43,367 nt of DNA, taken from the NCBI GenBank assembly GCA_964637565.1, contig CAZWTY010000029.1, positions 1 through 43,367 on the forward strand. The letters are read 5' to 3'. The notes beneath the pieces are model-generated. The model did no database searches. It was not told the origin of the DNA and was given only the letters and a program-made list of their open reading frames with translations. A program made the translations under genes and the position numbers. The stretch's first letter is position 1. The number at the start of each line of letters is the position of its first letter. The DNA comes from DYJE01 sp964637565. GTDB lineage: Bacteria > Desulfobacterota > Desulfobacteria > Desulfobacterales > Desulfolunaceae. Below, one piece after another: positions 10,301 to 18,115 of this stretch.

Positions 10301-10702
10301 GATACAATCCCCGATGCCCAGGACAGCAACCCGAATCAGCGGCTGAAAAAAGGCCAGCCCAACCCCGTAAGGGACGCAGGATGGTACCTGGACCTCACGG
10401 CATCAGAGCGAGTTCACCAGAATGTCCGTATACGGAACAACGTCCTGATCGTATTGACCCGCCTTCCCTCCCCTGTTCCCTGCCGTGGCGGTGGTTCATC
10501 CCTGGTCTACGCCCTGGACCCTGCCACAGGGGGTATGATCGACAAGGCAGCCTGTGTCGACACCCCGTCCCCGGTAAATGAACCCCTGATTATCAGCACA
10601 CCTGACGGCGACCATCTGGTGTATGACAAAACCAAATCGGCATTTCCTTTTCCCAATGGAGGCGTCAGGCAGGGGATTTACTTCTGGAGGCAGATGTTTT
10701 GA
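7325..10702 (+). CDS. pilY1: PilY1-like pilus tip adhesin / biogenesis factor
   Basis: An 1125-residue secreted protein, normal size for PilY1. After a signal-like N-terminus (SILMTGLMFATMVWPAAVPA) comes a von Willebrand A-like region starting with the metal-site motif VLDDSSSMD, then a C-terminal beta-propeller with the PilY1 hallmark GDIVHASPHVIG and YVGANDGMLHVFNA. Acidic loops DNDNDGRVDDGE (about 225-237) and DVNNDGKADF (about 835) look like calcium sites. The ATG at 7325 is preferred over an upstream TTG. PilY1 acts at the pilus tip in extension, adhesion and surface sensing. It ends four bases from the convergent TPR gene, with no terminator visible. Confidence 0.95.
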   Translation: MFHGTAFTKSALNPGRGVSPLSILMTGLMFATMVWPAAVPATDIADYPLELASKAAPPVVMVVLDDSSSMDLEFITPENDGTFEGNGYVFPANPGDNVFRTPSTYMTEEERKTWKSQWHGYNALYYNPKTTYTPWPAPDGLGFLPDADTARPRSNPMNPSPTLALDGVYLAIPVRGTGNPEIIRNAHYYVLDDRNSNKREDPGEGLFLISMTGEGRDVFRVSDNDNDGRVDDGELIHTTLSQIPEAVRPGPGLPEDLANFANWYSFYRRRSLAAKAAVGRVLSDLSGINVGFYSINTNLVQDALPVRVTGRDGTVSDKSPDLLSRLYRMKSQGSTPLREGLDAVGRYYQGLEPRGLGPSPYASKEDGGECQRVYSLVMTDGYWTETSFSLSRPDPDTDGHGNTLADVAITYFLTDLRPDLRDLLFPMECDTSPQQHMVTFTVSFGLSGTLKPEDYMDDASPCQLKNRFNDPPAWPDPYCQSCSAKIDDLWHASSNTFGSHFSASNPENLTASLQAVFNRIRAMESSASPVTAASQSFFSSTTVFQAFYDSSDWSGDLEARKLYYDPITQRVSIAPDPLWRAGEKLLSRSAESRNIIGFDGKKAVSFTWDELSDTQKSQLNHDPELLSYLRGNPNPRFRKRKGKLGDIVHASPHVIGNHLYVGANDGMLHVFNAASGEEAFAYVPNLVFPDLARLADKLYAHRCFVDQTPACSDIRISGKDKIWLVGGLGKGGKGYFCLDITEVDRMGSFSPDNLKQLVQWEFKDEEGLGYTFSEPVIVRTKSPQHEYVVIFGNGYGCKDGFSRLYIVDAITGQVIRNLSTDKGDGNGMSSPIVTDVNNDGKADFVYAGDLKGHIWKWSLEAYDPLLWDFSFRDRDSKPAPLFSTAEGQPVTTRPDVMRHPNRHGYMVCFGTGKYLGVSDLGTENIQAVYGIWDYGDDPGEYLGSFNAKTGQLSNHPDQGASKVRLAPQIITAMEDEDGLPVWRTVSKHPVRYDTIPDAQDSNPNQRLKKGQPNPVRDAGWYLDLTASERVHQNVRIRNNVLIVLTRLPSPVPCRGGGSSLVYALDPATGGMIDKAACVDTPSPVNEPLIISTPDGDHLVYDKTKSAFPFPNGGVRQGIYFWRQMF

Positions 10703-10706
10703 ACGG

Positions 10707-11612
10707 TTAGGGTTTGATCTCATGTCCGAAACGGTTCATCAGCACCGTGCGGACCGGCTGGCCTTGCTTGTCGTAGAAACGGACTTCCTTAAGGGTCAGG
10801 TTCCTGCCTGAAAGAAAATATTCGGTTTTGGAAAGAGTCATATCCGGATTGTACCAGTAAACCGTTTTGTACCGTCCGTTTGCTGTATTGAAAAGATACG
10901 TGTGGAAGACCTCTGTTTTGATCAGAACATCTGAAGCATTGAAATAGTCCACGGATCGAAACACCCCGTCCCGTCCGTCGAAAAGGGGGTCTCCTTTGGA
11001 ATGGGCCGTCATCACCGTGTTTCCGCCGAATTCATTCCCGATACTGGTGACTGTGACAGTTCGTCCATACACATTCTGCTTGTCATCGATCAAGGACTGG
11101 ATATTGGCCTGACGAGACCTTTCCTTTTCCATCCGGTCGGTCAGTTCTCCGCTTTTCAAAGCGGCCAACGCTTTTTCGTCACCCATCTCCGCCGCTTTAT
11201 TCACATCGGCAAGGGCCAGTTTCAGCTTGTTCACCCGGCTGTAGGCGAGCCCCCTGTGGTAGTAAGCCTCACGAACCTGGGGATCCAGCATGAGAACCAT
11301 ATCAAAATCAACAATGGCCTTGTAGTAAAGGTGGAGTTCATAGTAGGCAAGTCCACGATTATAGAAAGCCTCGACGTATTCGTGGTTGATTTCGATGGCC
11401 CTTGTAAACTCTTCCACGGCTTTGGCGTATTCACGCTTCTGGAAATACACATTGCCTTTGTCTTTCAATTCATCGGGGGTCAGTCCAAAGGCCGTTCCGA
11501 ACGTCATAAAAAACGTAAAAACAACGACAAACGCGGGTATCCATGGTAAATTCATGGGACGTGTTTTTATTGAAGTCAAGGTATGGGTCAGCTTCATCAT
11601 CATGATGATCAC
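10707..11612 (-). CDS. TPR-repeat exported protein
   Basis: Up to 301 residues; the start is uncertain, with M20 (base 11555) giving a clean signal peptide MNLPWIPAFVVVFTFFMTFGTAFG. Three tetratricopeptide repeats follow, e.g. DKGNVYFQKREYAKAVEEFT, AFYNRGLAYYELHLYYKAIV and AYYHRGLAYSRVNKLKLAL. The C-terminal half (about 190-301) has repeating YxNxxD/K-T-E-like beta segments (YFNASDVLIKTEVF, YWYNPDMTLSKTEYF, RFYDKQGQPVRTV) resembling MORN/YwqK-type repeats. Likely a periplasmic scaffold; partner unknown. It is convergent with pilY1 and could serve the pili, but that is only positional. Confidence 0.85.
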   Translation of the reverse strand: MIIMMMKLTHTLTSIKTRPMNLPWIPAFVVVFTFFMTFGTAFGLTPDELKDKGNVYFQKREYAKAVEEFTRAIEINHEYVEAFYNRGLAYYELHLYYKAIVDFDMVLMLDPQVREAYYHRGLAYSRVNKLKLALADVNKAAEMGDEKALAALKSGELTDRMEKERSRQANIQSLIDDKQNVYGRTVTVTSIGNEFGGNTVMTAHSKGDPLFDGRDGVFRSVDYFNASDVLIKTEVFHTYLFNTANGRYKTVYWYNPDMTLSKTEYFLSGRNLTLKEVRFYDKQGQPVRTVLMNRFGHEIKP

Positions 11613-11660
11613 ACATGGCTATGGGATGGATTGAAACTAAAGAAAACGGGATACGCTATC

Positions 11661-11873
11661 ATGAATCTGAAAGATGAAAAAGAAAGAAATGTAACTGTCG
11701 ATAAAATAATCAGCCTTCTGGGCAAATTAGGGGAACGCATGGCTCCCAGGAAACTTTCTGAATTTCTTGAAAAAGAAAAGAACCTGAGCGGTGCGAAAAG
11801 CGAAGAAGACTACCAGAAAGAGCAGGCGGAGTGGCTGGAAAAAGTCCGGCGGAAGAAAAGCAAGGATGCTTAA
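11661..11873 (+). CDS. Small charged hypothetical protein
   Basis: A 70-residue, highly charged, probably helical protein (MNLKDEKERNVTVDKIISLL ... WLEKVRRKKSKDA). The ATG at 11661 lies nine bases after ACGGGA and is preferred to an upstream start that would add a histidine-rich, non-coding-looking leader. A perfect intrinsic terminator begins directly after its stop, which supports it being an expressed gene. I do not recognise the family. The LGKLGERMAPRKLSEFLEK segment suggests an amphipathic helical domain that could bind another protein or a nucleic acid. Confidence 0.6.
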   Translation: MNLKDEKERNVTVDKIISLLGKLGERMAPRKLSEFLEKEKNLSGAKSEEDYQKEQAEWLEKVRRKKSKDA

Positions 11874-11875
11874 AC

Positions 11876-11910
11876 AAAAAGCCGGCCGCCCTTTCGGACA
11901 GCCGGCTTTT
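11876..11910. terminator. Bidirectional intrinsic terminator
   Basis: A perfect stem of AAAAGCCGGC with GCCGGCTTTT and a 14-base loop. It carries a T run on both strands, so it can end both the plus-strand small ORF (stop at 11873) and the minus-strand etfA transcript (stop at 11934). Confidence 0.9.
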
Positions 11911-11933
11911 GATGACCTATGAAACTCTTGACA

Positions 11934-12893
11934 CTATTTCATTTCTTCGATTTTCTCCGTCAGTGCGGGGAGGAACTCGACGATGTTGGCAACGATACCC
12001 ACGTTGGCGACCTGGAAGATCGGAGCGTTGGGGTTCTTGTTGATGGCGATGAGCAGACCGCCTTTGATACCGCCGAGGTGCTGGAAGGAACCGCTGATAC
12101 CGCAGGCCATGTAAACCTTGGGTTTAACGGTGCAACCGGAAGTACCAACCTGACGGGAGGCTTCGAGCCATTTCGCGTCAACGATGGGACGTGAGCAGGA
12201 AACTTCGGCGATGTTGCCGATGGCTTCTTTGAGGTCCATGGCAAGCTGGATGTTTTCTTCATCTTCGATACCGCGGCCGATGGATACGAGGATGTCGGCT
12301 TTGGTGATGTCCACGTCGCCAGCTTCGGGAGCCACGATTTCGATGAACTTACGTTTGGCGGAAAGATCACCGGCGTCAGCTGCGGTCACAGCGCCGCCTG
12401 CGGACTTGGATTCGTCAGCGGGGAAAGTACCGGGACGAACGGCCACAACGGCACCGGCTGACATATCAACACCGACGTGTGTGGAAACAACGCCGCCGAA
12501 TTCCTGACGGACCACTTTGAGGGTGCTGCCGTCAACACCGTCGATACCGACGATGTCAGCCACGAAAGATGCGCCGAGTTTTACGGAAAGACCGGGGGCG
12601 CAGTCCATGCTGAAGGTGTTGTGGGCGAAAAGAACCACGGAACCAGCAGGAATCACGTTGACAAGGGCTTTTCTCACGACTTCCGCGTTGGGGTAGTCAA
12701 GAGCGGCGTTGTCAACCTTGATGACTTTGGGGAAAATGGCCGCAGCGGCTGTGGCAACAGCGTCGATTCCGGAACCGCAAACGATGGCGGTTGCGGGTTC
12801 ACTTGAAATCGCTTTGGCAGCATTGATCAGCTCCATGGCTGCATCTTCGAGAACACCGTTTTTATGATTCAAATAAGCAAATACTTGTGCCAT
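11934..12893 (-). CDS. etfA: Electron transfer flavoprotein subunit alpha
   Basis: A 319-residue EtfA. The C-terminal FAD-binding domain shows SRPIVDAKWLEASRQVGTSG, ACGISGSFQHLGGIKG and LLIAINKNPNAPIF, the diagnostic EtfA signature. With EtfB it accepts electrons from acyl-CoA dehydrogenases during beta-oxidation and passes them to the membrane FeS oxidoreductase encoded upstream. The ATG is two bases after the etfB stop, with GGAGG inside the end of etfB. Nothing in the sequence I can read shows electron bifurcation; a respiratory role is inferred from the neighbours. Confidence 0.97.
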   Translation of the reverse strand: MAQVFAYLNHKNGVLEDAAMELINAAKAISSEPATAIVCGSGIDAVATAAAAIFPKVIKVDNAALDYPNAEVVRKALVNVIPAGSVVLFAHNTFSMDCAPGLSVKLGASFVADIVGIDGVDGSTLKVVRQEFGGVVSTHVGVDMSAGAVVAVRPGTFPADESKSAGGAVTAADAGDLSAKRKFIEIVAPEAGDVDITKADILVSIGRGIEDEENIQLAMDLKEAIGNIAEVSCSRPIVDAKWLEASRQVGTSGCTVKPKVYMACGISGSFQHLGGIKGGLLIAINKNPNAPIFQVANVGIVANIVEFLPALTEKIEEMK

Positions 12894-12895
12894 TA

Positions 12896-13681
12896 TTATA
12901 ACCCTCCATTTGCTTTAAGGATTTCAATGAGTTTATCAATGATTTCTTCAGTGCTTCCTTCAAGCATTTCAGCGCCTTCGCCTTTTTCAGGTACGAAGTA
13001 ATCGATTTTCTTGACTTTTGCACCAGCTGCACCCACAGAACCTGCATCCACGCCAAGATCACCGGCACCAAGCACGGGGATTTCAACGCCAGACACTTTA
13101 CGGATACCACGGATACCCACGTAACGGGGTTCGTTGATACCGGTCTGGATGGAAAGAACGCAAGGAAGTGAAATTTCGTTCATTTCTCTGTTTCCGCCTT
13201 CGATTTCACGGCCGATGGTGAGCTTACCGTCGCCGAGCTCGATTTTGTTCACGAGAGAGGCGTAGGGAAGGTCGAGCATGGCTGCGAGCATACCGCCCAC
13301 GGCGCCTGCGCCTTCGTCAGCCTGGGCACCGGTGAGGATCAGGTCGTATTTGCCTTTTTCCACAGCGCCTTTGAGAGCAGTGGCGATGCCTTTGCAGTCG
13401 GAGCCTTCGAAAGCGTCGTCCTGAAGAAGAAGACCTTTTTCAGCGCCCATGGCCATTTCACGTCTGAGGATCTCATCCGCGTCTGCATCACCAACAGTTA
13501 CAACCGTAACGGTTCCACCCACTTTTTCAACGATCTGGATGGCTTCTTCAACGGCGTAGTTGTCCCACTCGTTGACTGAATAAACGAGATCATCACGTTC
13601 GATGTCGTTCCCTGCGCTGTTCATAACGATTTCGTTTTCAGCGGAGTCGGGAACTCTTTTAACGCATACCAAGATTTCCAT
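12896..13681 (-). CDS. etfB: Electron transfer flavoprotein subunit beta
   Basis: A 261-residue EtfB with the usual N-terminus MEILVCVKRVPDSAENEI, the AMP-site region ILTGAQADEGAGAVGGMLAA, and the EtfB signature around LPCVLSIQTGINEPRYVGIRGIRK. It partners EtfA. A strong GGGAGG lies six bases before the ATG. Between it and the upstream oxidoreductase gene sits an 11-bp perfect hairpin that may set the ratio of the two products. Confidence 0.97.
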   Translation of the reverse strand: MEILVCVKRVPDSAENEIVMNSAGNDIERDDLVYSVNEWDNYAVEEAIQIVEKVGGTVTVVTVGDADADEILRREMAMGAEKGLLLQDDAFEGSDCKGIATALKGAVEKGKYDLILTGAQADEGAGAVGGMLAAMLDLPYASLVNKIELGDGKLTIGREIEGGNREMNEISLPCVLSIQTGINEPRYVGIRGIRKVSGVEIPVLGAGDLGVDAGSVGAAGAKVKKIDYFVPEKGEGAEMLEGSTEEIIDKLIEILKANGGL

Positions 13682-13754
13682 GTTGTTCCTCCCAATAAGT
13701 TATTAAATCCGAATTGACATGCCGGGGTATCCGTCATGCAATAAACGTAATAAT

Positions 13755-13780
13755 CGGCCGGAAGCGGTGGCTTCCGGCCG
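13755..13780 (-). other. Perfect 11-bp hairpin between the oxidoreductase gene and etfB
   Basis: CGGCCGGAAGC pairs with GCTTCCGGCCG around a four-base loop. It starts 13 bases after the upstream stop codon. On the minus strand it is followed by ATTATTACG, not a T tract, so it is a poor intrinsic terminator. It may act as a 3' stabiliser of the upstream message or as a partial terminator. Confidence 0.6.
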
Positions 13781-13793
13781 GAAATACTATGTT

Positions 13794-15857
13794 CTATTCA
13801 AGGTGCTGGGTGATCAGTTCGGTCAGTTCGATGGCTTCGAGCTGTCCGTCGAGACCGGCCACTTTGATGGCGTCTTCCATGTTGACCATGCAGAAGGGGC
13901 AGGCGCAGACGATGACGTTGGCGCCGGCTTCCGCAGCCATTTTCACACGGATAACCGCCATTCTCTCTTCTTCATGCGGTTCGTAGAACAGCATGAGACC
14001 GCCGCCGCTGCAGCACAGGGAACGGTCACGGTTTTTCACCATTTCCACGGTCTGGATACCGGGGATGGCTTTGATGGCATCACGGGGATCATCGTAAACC
14101 GCGTTGTGACGGCCAAGGTAGCAGGGATCGTGATAGGTGTAAACCTTGCTGGGATCCTGAACGGGTTTCAGCTTGATCTTTCCGGCCTTGATGTTCTTCA
14201 TGATGGTTTCACTGATGTGTTCAACCGGAACATCCACCTGGTAGTCATTTTTCAGGGCGTTGTACGCATGGGGGTCAGAGGTCACAATGCGTTTCGCACC
14301 GGATTCCTTGATGATTTCCATGTTGTGGTTCTTGAGTTCCTGGTACAGCATTTCTTCACCGAAACGAACCACTTCGTTACCGCTGTCTTTTTCGTCTTTA
14401 CCGATGACGAAGAAGTCTTCGCCGCAGGCGTCGAGGATCTTGGCGGTGGACTTGGCGATGTTCACCATGCGATCGTCGTAGGATGTGATACTGTCGACGA
14501 AGTACAGGGTTTCAGCGGTGTCACCGTTTTCCATGATCTTGACTTCACACTCAGCGGCAAATTCCTTGTCACGGGCCCAGTCGGCACGTTTCTTTTCAAC
14601 TTTACCCCAGGGGTTTCCGCGTTTGCTGATGGCCTGGAGAGGTTTCTGCAGGGTCTGGGGTACTTCGCCTTCGTCAACCAGACCGCGTCTCAGGTCAACG
14701 ATCTTGTCGATGTATTCGATTCCGATGGGGCATTCCTGTTCACAGGCGCCGCAGGTGGTGCAGGACCAGATCTCGTCAGCTTCGTAGATGGAGCCGACCA
14801 GGGGATCTCGACCGTACTGGAAATCGTTTCTCCAAGAGTACTTCTTGAACATCAGGTCACGGGCCTTGATGGTGATGAAGCGGGGAGAAAGGGGACGTTT
14901 CACCAGGTTGGCGGGGCACTGGTCGGAGCAGCGGCCGCAGTCGGCGCAGGAGTAGAAATCCAGCATGTGCTTCCAGGTGAAGTCTTCAAGGCGTTTCACA
15001 CCGATGGATTCGAGTTCGTCGAGGCCTTCGGCGGTGATGCCGTAAACAACGGGCTTGATGTTACCGCGTCTGACCCTCATGAAAAGCACGTTGAAGAAAG
15101 AGGTGATGACGTGGAAATGTTTGCCCATGGGCAGAAAGTTCAGGAAGAAGAAGAACAGAGTGTTATGGGCATAGTATGAAAAAATGTGAAGGAACTGGAG
15201 AAAACCATGGGCGTTGCTGGGAAGGATTTTGGCGAAAATCCAGACCAAAGTCAGCGGGGCGAGGAAAGCGGGTTCGCCAGCGGCGACGGCAGCTGCTTCG
15301 AAAAGGCTTTCTGTGACCATGAGACCCATGATGATGGCGAGAACGAATACGGCTTCAGCTGTATGATCGTGACCGTATTTTTCTGGAACGGCGTAACGGG
15401 CAGGTCTCACGATGCCGCGGCGGTAGGCTGCGATGGCACAGGCAATGAATACCGCAGTGGCCATGATGTCCTTGGCGATGTTGTACATGAAACCGATGGG
15501 CTGATCGGGTGCAAATCCGGGAAGAGCGAAATCCGGAAAGATACCGATGACCACCAGGGAGCAGGTTCTGATTCCCAGGGTCAGGAAGCCGAAGAAAATG
15601 ACAATGTGAAGAACGCCTGCCGTCATGTAACGGGGCTGACGGATCTGGCCGAGCCAGATGGTCAGGAGGTTCATGATACGTGCAGGGATATCACTGAAAC
15701 GACTGTTGTCAGGTTTGGCCAGAACAAGCGGGGCGATACGTTTCGCCATGATATAGGCGAAAAGACCCACGCCGACAACCACGTACAAAAACGACAGGAT
15801 TGCCCCCGGGAAAAACCCCAGGAATTTGTAATGAGCCGGTGCAATAAGATGTTCCAT
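13794..15857 (-). CDS. Membrane FeS oxidoreductase, likely EtfAB:menaquinone oxidoreductase
   Basis: A 687-residue protein: five or six N-terminal membrane helices like the NarI/HdrE cytochrome-b subunit (from about 15 to 265), then two ferredoxin-type motifs (CADCGRCSDQCP and CTTCGACEQECP), then HdrD-like CCG domains including SLCCSGGGLMLF and CACPFCMVNMEDA. This architecture next to etfBA is known from syntrophs and sulfate reducers as the complex passing ETF electrons to menaquinone. The start at 15857 (MEHLIAPAHY) has GGGAGAGG upstream; an ATG 21 bases earlier lacks one. The family is clear; quinone reduction is inferred from context. Confidence 0.93.
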   Translation of the reverse strand: MEHLIAPAHYKFLGFFPGAILSFLYVVVGVGLFAYIMAKRIAPLVLAKPDNSRFSDIPARIMNLLTIWLGQIRQPRYMTAGVLHIVIFFGFLTLGIRTCSLVVIGIFPDFALPGFAPDQPIGFMYNIAKDIMATAVFIACAIAAYRRGIVRPARYAVPEKYGHDHTAEAVFVLAIIMGLMVTESLFEAAAVAAGEPAFLAPLTLVWIFAKILPSNAHGFLQFLHIFSYYAHNTLFFFFLNFLPMGKHFHVITSFFNVLFMRVRRGNIKPVVYGITAEGLDELESIGVKRLEDFTWKHMLDFYSCADCGRCSDQCPANLVKRPLSPRFITIKARDLMFKKYSWRNDFQYGRDPLVGSIYEADEIWSCTTCGACEQECPIGIEYIDKIVDLRRGLVDEGEVPQTLQKPLQAISKRGNPWGKVEKKRADWARDKEFAAECEVKIMENGDTAETLYFVDSITSYDDRMVNIAKSTAKILDACGEDFFVIGKDEKDSGNEVVRFGEEMLYQELKNHNMEIIKESGAKRIVTSDPHAYNALKNDYQVDVPVEHISETIMKNIKAGKIKLKPVQDPSKVYTYHDPCYLGRHNAVYDDPRDAIKAIPGIQTVEMVKNRDRSLCCSGGGLMLFYEPHEEERMAVIRVKMAAEAGANVIVCACPFCMVNMEDAIKVAGLDGQLEAIELTELITQHLE

Positions 15858-15933
15858 GATTCGATTTACCTCTCCCATTAAGATTATTAATACATAGCAC
15901 GCAAACCAGCGCTACTTTTCTCCGTGTCCTGAA

Positions 15934-15949
15934 ATGAATAATCCCTCAT
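15934..15949. promoter_or_regulatory. Candidate TetR operator at the oxidoreductase-etfBA promoter
   Basis: ATGAATAATCCCTCAT matches the operator candidate upstream of tetR (ATGAATACTCATTCAT) at 13 of 16 positions. On the minus strand it begins at the last base of the predicted -10, so it would lie across the transcription start, a classic repression position. Confidence 0.5.
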
Positions 15950-15977
15950 ATTTAAATGACAACGTCTGATTCGTCAA
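15949..15977 (-). promoter_or_regulatory. Candidate sigma-70 promoter for the oxidoreductase-etfB-etfA genes
   Basis: On the minus strand TTGACG (5 of 6) is 17 bases from TAAATA. The -10 is poor but the -35 and spacing are good, and the operator candidate abuts it. The rest of the 334-bp gap (15858-16191) holds a perfect hairpin GGCCAC-CCT-GTGGCC (16127-16141) downstream of the acyl-CoA dehydrogenase stop, without a T run. Confidence 0.45.
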
Positions 15978-16191
15978 GAAAAAAGTCCTTCGTTTTACAT
16001 ATGTCAAATTATCTCCCGATCCATCCCGTCGACCATGAGATCGGAAGTAAAACAACCCAAGAACCATGAACTTTTTCAAGATTACCCATACATGGCCGCA
16101 TTGTTATGTTATCGGCATCGGACTCCGGCCACCCTGTGGCCTGTGCCCCTTGCAAAGCAGAAGGAGCCGAAGCCCCTCCTGCCTCAAGAGA

Positions 16192-17994
16192 TTATCCCAT
16201 GAATGATTCTTCAGAGATTTCAACCGCCGCGCCGTTCGTCGCTTTGATCACGTCCATTTTCCCCAGGGTCACGGGAAGAACGTTGCAGACGAAGTATTCA
16301 AGACTCTTGAGCTGACCTTCGTAGAAAGCGACGTCTTTTTTCTTGGCATCGGTCAGTTTGGATGCGGCGATGACACCTCTCCAGAGAAGCATCCAGGCCA
16401 TGACCACGTCACCTGTGACTTCAAGGAAAGGATGGGCGAAGGCGAAGGCATTCATCACTTTGTCGCTCATGGCCGTCTTGCCCATGTGCATGGCTGTTTC
16501 ACCCAGCTTGTTGAGGGCTGTCTCGACACGTTCCGCAAAAGGAGCGATCGAGGCCTGAGCCTTGCCGTCTTTGATGCTCTTCTGGATTTCACCCATGAGT
16601 TCCATGAACACCTTGCCTTTGTTCATGCCGAGTTTTCTGCCCAGAAGATCCATAGCCTGGATGCCGTTGGTGCCTTCGTAAATCATAGTGATACGGCAGT
16701 CTCTCATCAGCTGGGCTACGGGGTATTCCTCGACGAAGCCGTAACCGCCGTAAACCTGGATGGCGTGGTTACACACCTCAAAGGCCCTGTCTGTCACGTA
16801 ACCCTTGGCAACTGGCGTCAGGATCTCGATGAATCCCTGGTATTTTTCCTTGACGGCCGCGTCGTCGGAAATGGCGATGATGTCATTGCAGTACCCGATG
16901 AAGTAGAGCAGGCTTCTCATGGCTTCAACGAAAGATTTCATGATGATCAGCTGGCGGCGGACGTCGGGATGCTGGATAATGGGAACACCGCCGCCTGCGG
17001 GTTTGGTCAGGTTCGGGCCCTGGATTCTTTCCTTGGCGTAGTTCACGGCGTACATGTATGCGGTGGTGGCACAGGAGAAACCCTGCATGCCCACGAGGAG
17101 ACGGGCCTCGTTCATCATGACGAACATGGCCTTCATGCCTTTGTTTTCTTCACCGAGAAGGGTGCCGATGCATTCGCCCTTACCGCCGAGAGTCAATGAA
17201 CAGGTGGCGTTTCCGTGAATGCCCATTTTATGTTCGATACCGGTGCAGACCACGTCGTTGAAAGCTCCCAGGCTTCCGTCGGCGTTCACACGGTACTTGG
17301 GAACGAGGAACAGGGTAATTCCCTTGGTGCCGGCAGGTGCTCCTTCGATACGGGCAAGAACAGGATGGATGATGTTTTCCGCCATTTCATGCTCGCCGCC
17401 GGAGATGAAGATCTTGGAGCCGGTGATGGAATAGGTGCCGTCGGCGTTTTTCTTCGCGGTGGTTTCAAGGGCTCCCACGTCGGAACCGGCGCAGGGTTCG
17501 GTGAGGAGCATGGTGCCGGTCCATTTGCCGGTGTAGAGGTTTTTCAGAAAAAGTTTCTTCTGTTCGTCGGTGCCGAATTCCTCCACGAGTTTACCCGCGC
17601 CGTGGGTCAGGCCGGGGTACATCATGAACGGGTAGTTCGCTCCGTTGAAGTATTCGGAGGCCGCTGAGGAAACGGAACGGGGCATGCCCTGTCCACCCCA
17701 TTCGGGATCTTCGTTCATCGCCAGCCACTCCCCGTCGTTGAACAGACCGAAAAGGCGTTTGAACGATTCGGGAATGATCACCTGGCCCGCGTTGAACGTA
17801 CAGCCCACTTCGTCGCCTTCCTTCCAGGTGGGAAGCATTTCTTTCACGGCCAGGTTTCTTGCTTCGGAAACCACCATGTCCACGGTTTTTCTGTTGAACG
17901 CCTCGAATTTTTCATGTTTGCTGAGTTCTTCCACATTCAGCTGTTCGTGAAGAACGAAGTCGATGTCCCGTCTGTCTGCAATAAGTTGCGCCAT
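16192..17994 (-). CDS. Acyl-CoA dehydrogenase, long form with C-terminal extension
   Basis: A 600-residue flavoprotein catalysing the first, alpha-beta dehydrogenation step of fatty acyl-CoA oxidation, with electrons leaving through EtfAB. FAD and substrate regions are visible (LLTEPCAGSDVGAL, ITGSKIFISGGEH), as are QVYGGYGFVEEYPVAQLMRD and the catalytic base Glu in MIYEGTNGIQ. At 600 residues it belongs to the long family with an extra C-terminal helical domain, not the 380-residue type. AAGGAG is eight bases before the ATG. It follows tetR after 121 bp and is probably cotranscribed. Chain-length preference cannot be read. Confidence 0.95.
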   Translation of the reverse strand: MAQLIADRRDIDFVLHEQLNVEELSKHEKFEAFNRKTVDMVVSEARNLAVKEMLPTWKEGDEVGCTFNAGQVIIPESFKRLFGLFNDGEWLAMNEDPEWGGQGMPRSVSSAASEYFNGANYPFMMYPGLTHGAGKLVEEFGTDEQKKLFLKNLYTGKWTGTMLLTEPCAGSDVGALETTAKKNADGTYSITGSKIFISGGEHEMAENIIHPVLARIEGAPAGTKGITLFLVPKYRVNADGSLGAFNDVVCTGIEHKMGIHGNATCSLTLGGKGECIGTLLGEENKGMKAMFVMMNEARLLVGMQGFSCATTAYMYAVNYAKERIQGPNLTKPAGGGVPIIQHPDVRRQLIIMKSFVEAMRSLLYFIGYCNDIIAISDDAAVKEKYQGFIEILTPVAKGYVTDRAFEVCNHAIQVYGGYGFVEEYPVAQLMRDCRITMIYEGTNGIQAMDLLGRKLGMNKGKVFMELMGEIQKSIKDGKAQASIAPFAERVETALNKLGETAMHMGKTAMSDKVMNAFAFAHPFLEVTGDVVMAWMLLWRGVIAASKLTDAKKKDVAFYEGQLKSLEYFVCNVLPVTLGKMDVIKATNGAAVEISEESFMG

Positions 17995-18115
17995 GATTGT
18001 CTCTCCTTGATTGTCGGTAACCCCGTTTTTTATTGTTTATGCGGTTTCCATAGTCGTTCCGCCTTCCAGTGAAGGGTCGCCCTTCCCTGGATTTGCCGGC
18101 AAAACCTCCCGATAT

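Noticed and set aside
13719..15179. Long open frame (486 codons) antisense to the membrane FeS oxidoreductase gene
   Set aside because: It mirrors the real gene's codon pattern, has no recognisable motif or ribosome site, and the opposite strand has four diagnostic cysteine motifs.
16127..16141. Perfect hairpin GGCCAC-CCT-GTGGCC downstream of the acyl-CoA dehydrogenase gene
   Set aside because: No T run on the minus strand and only a three-base loop; not called as a terminator, though it may still act with Rho.
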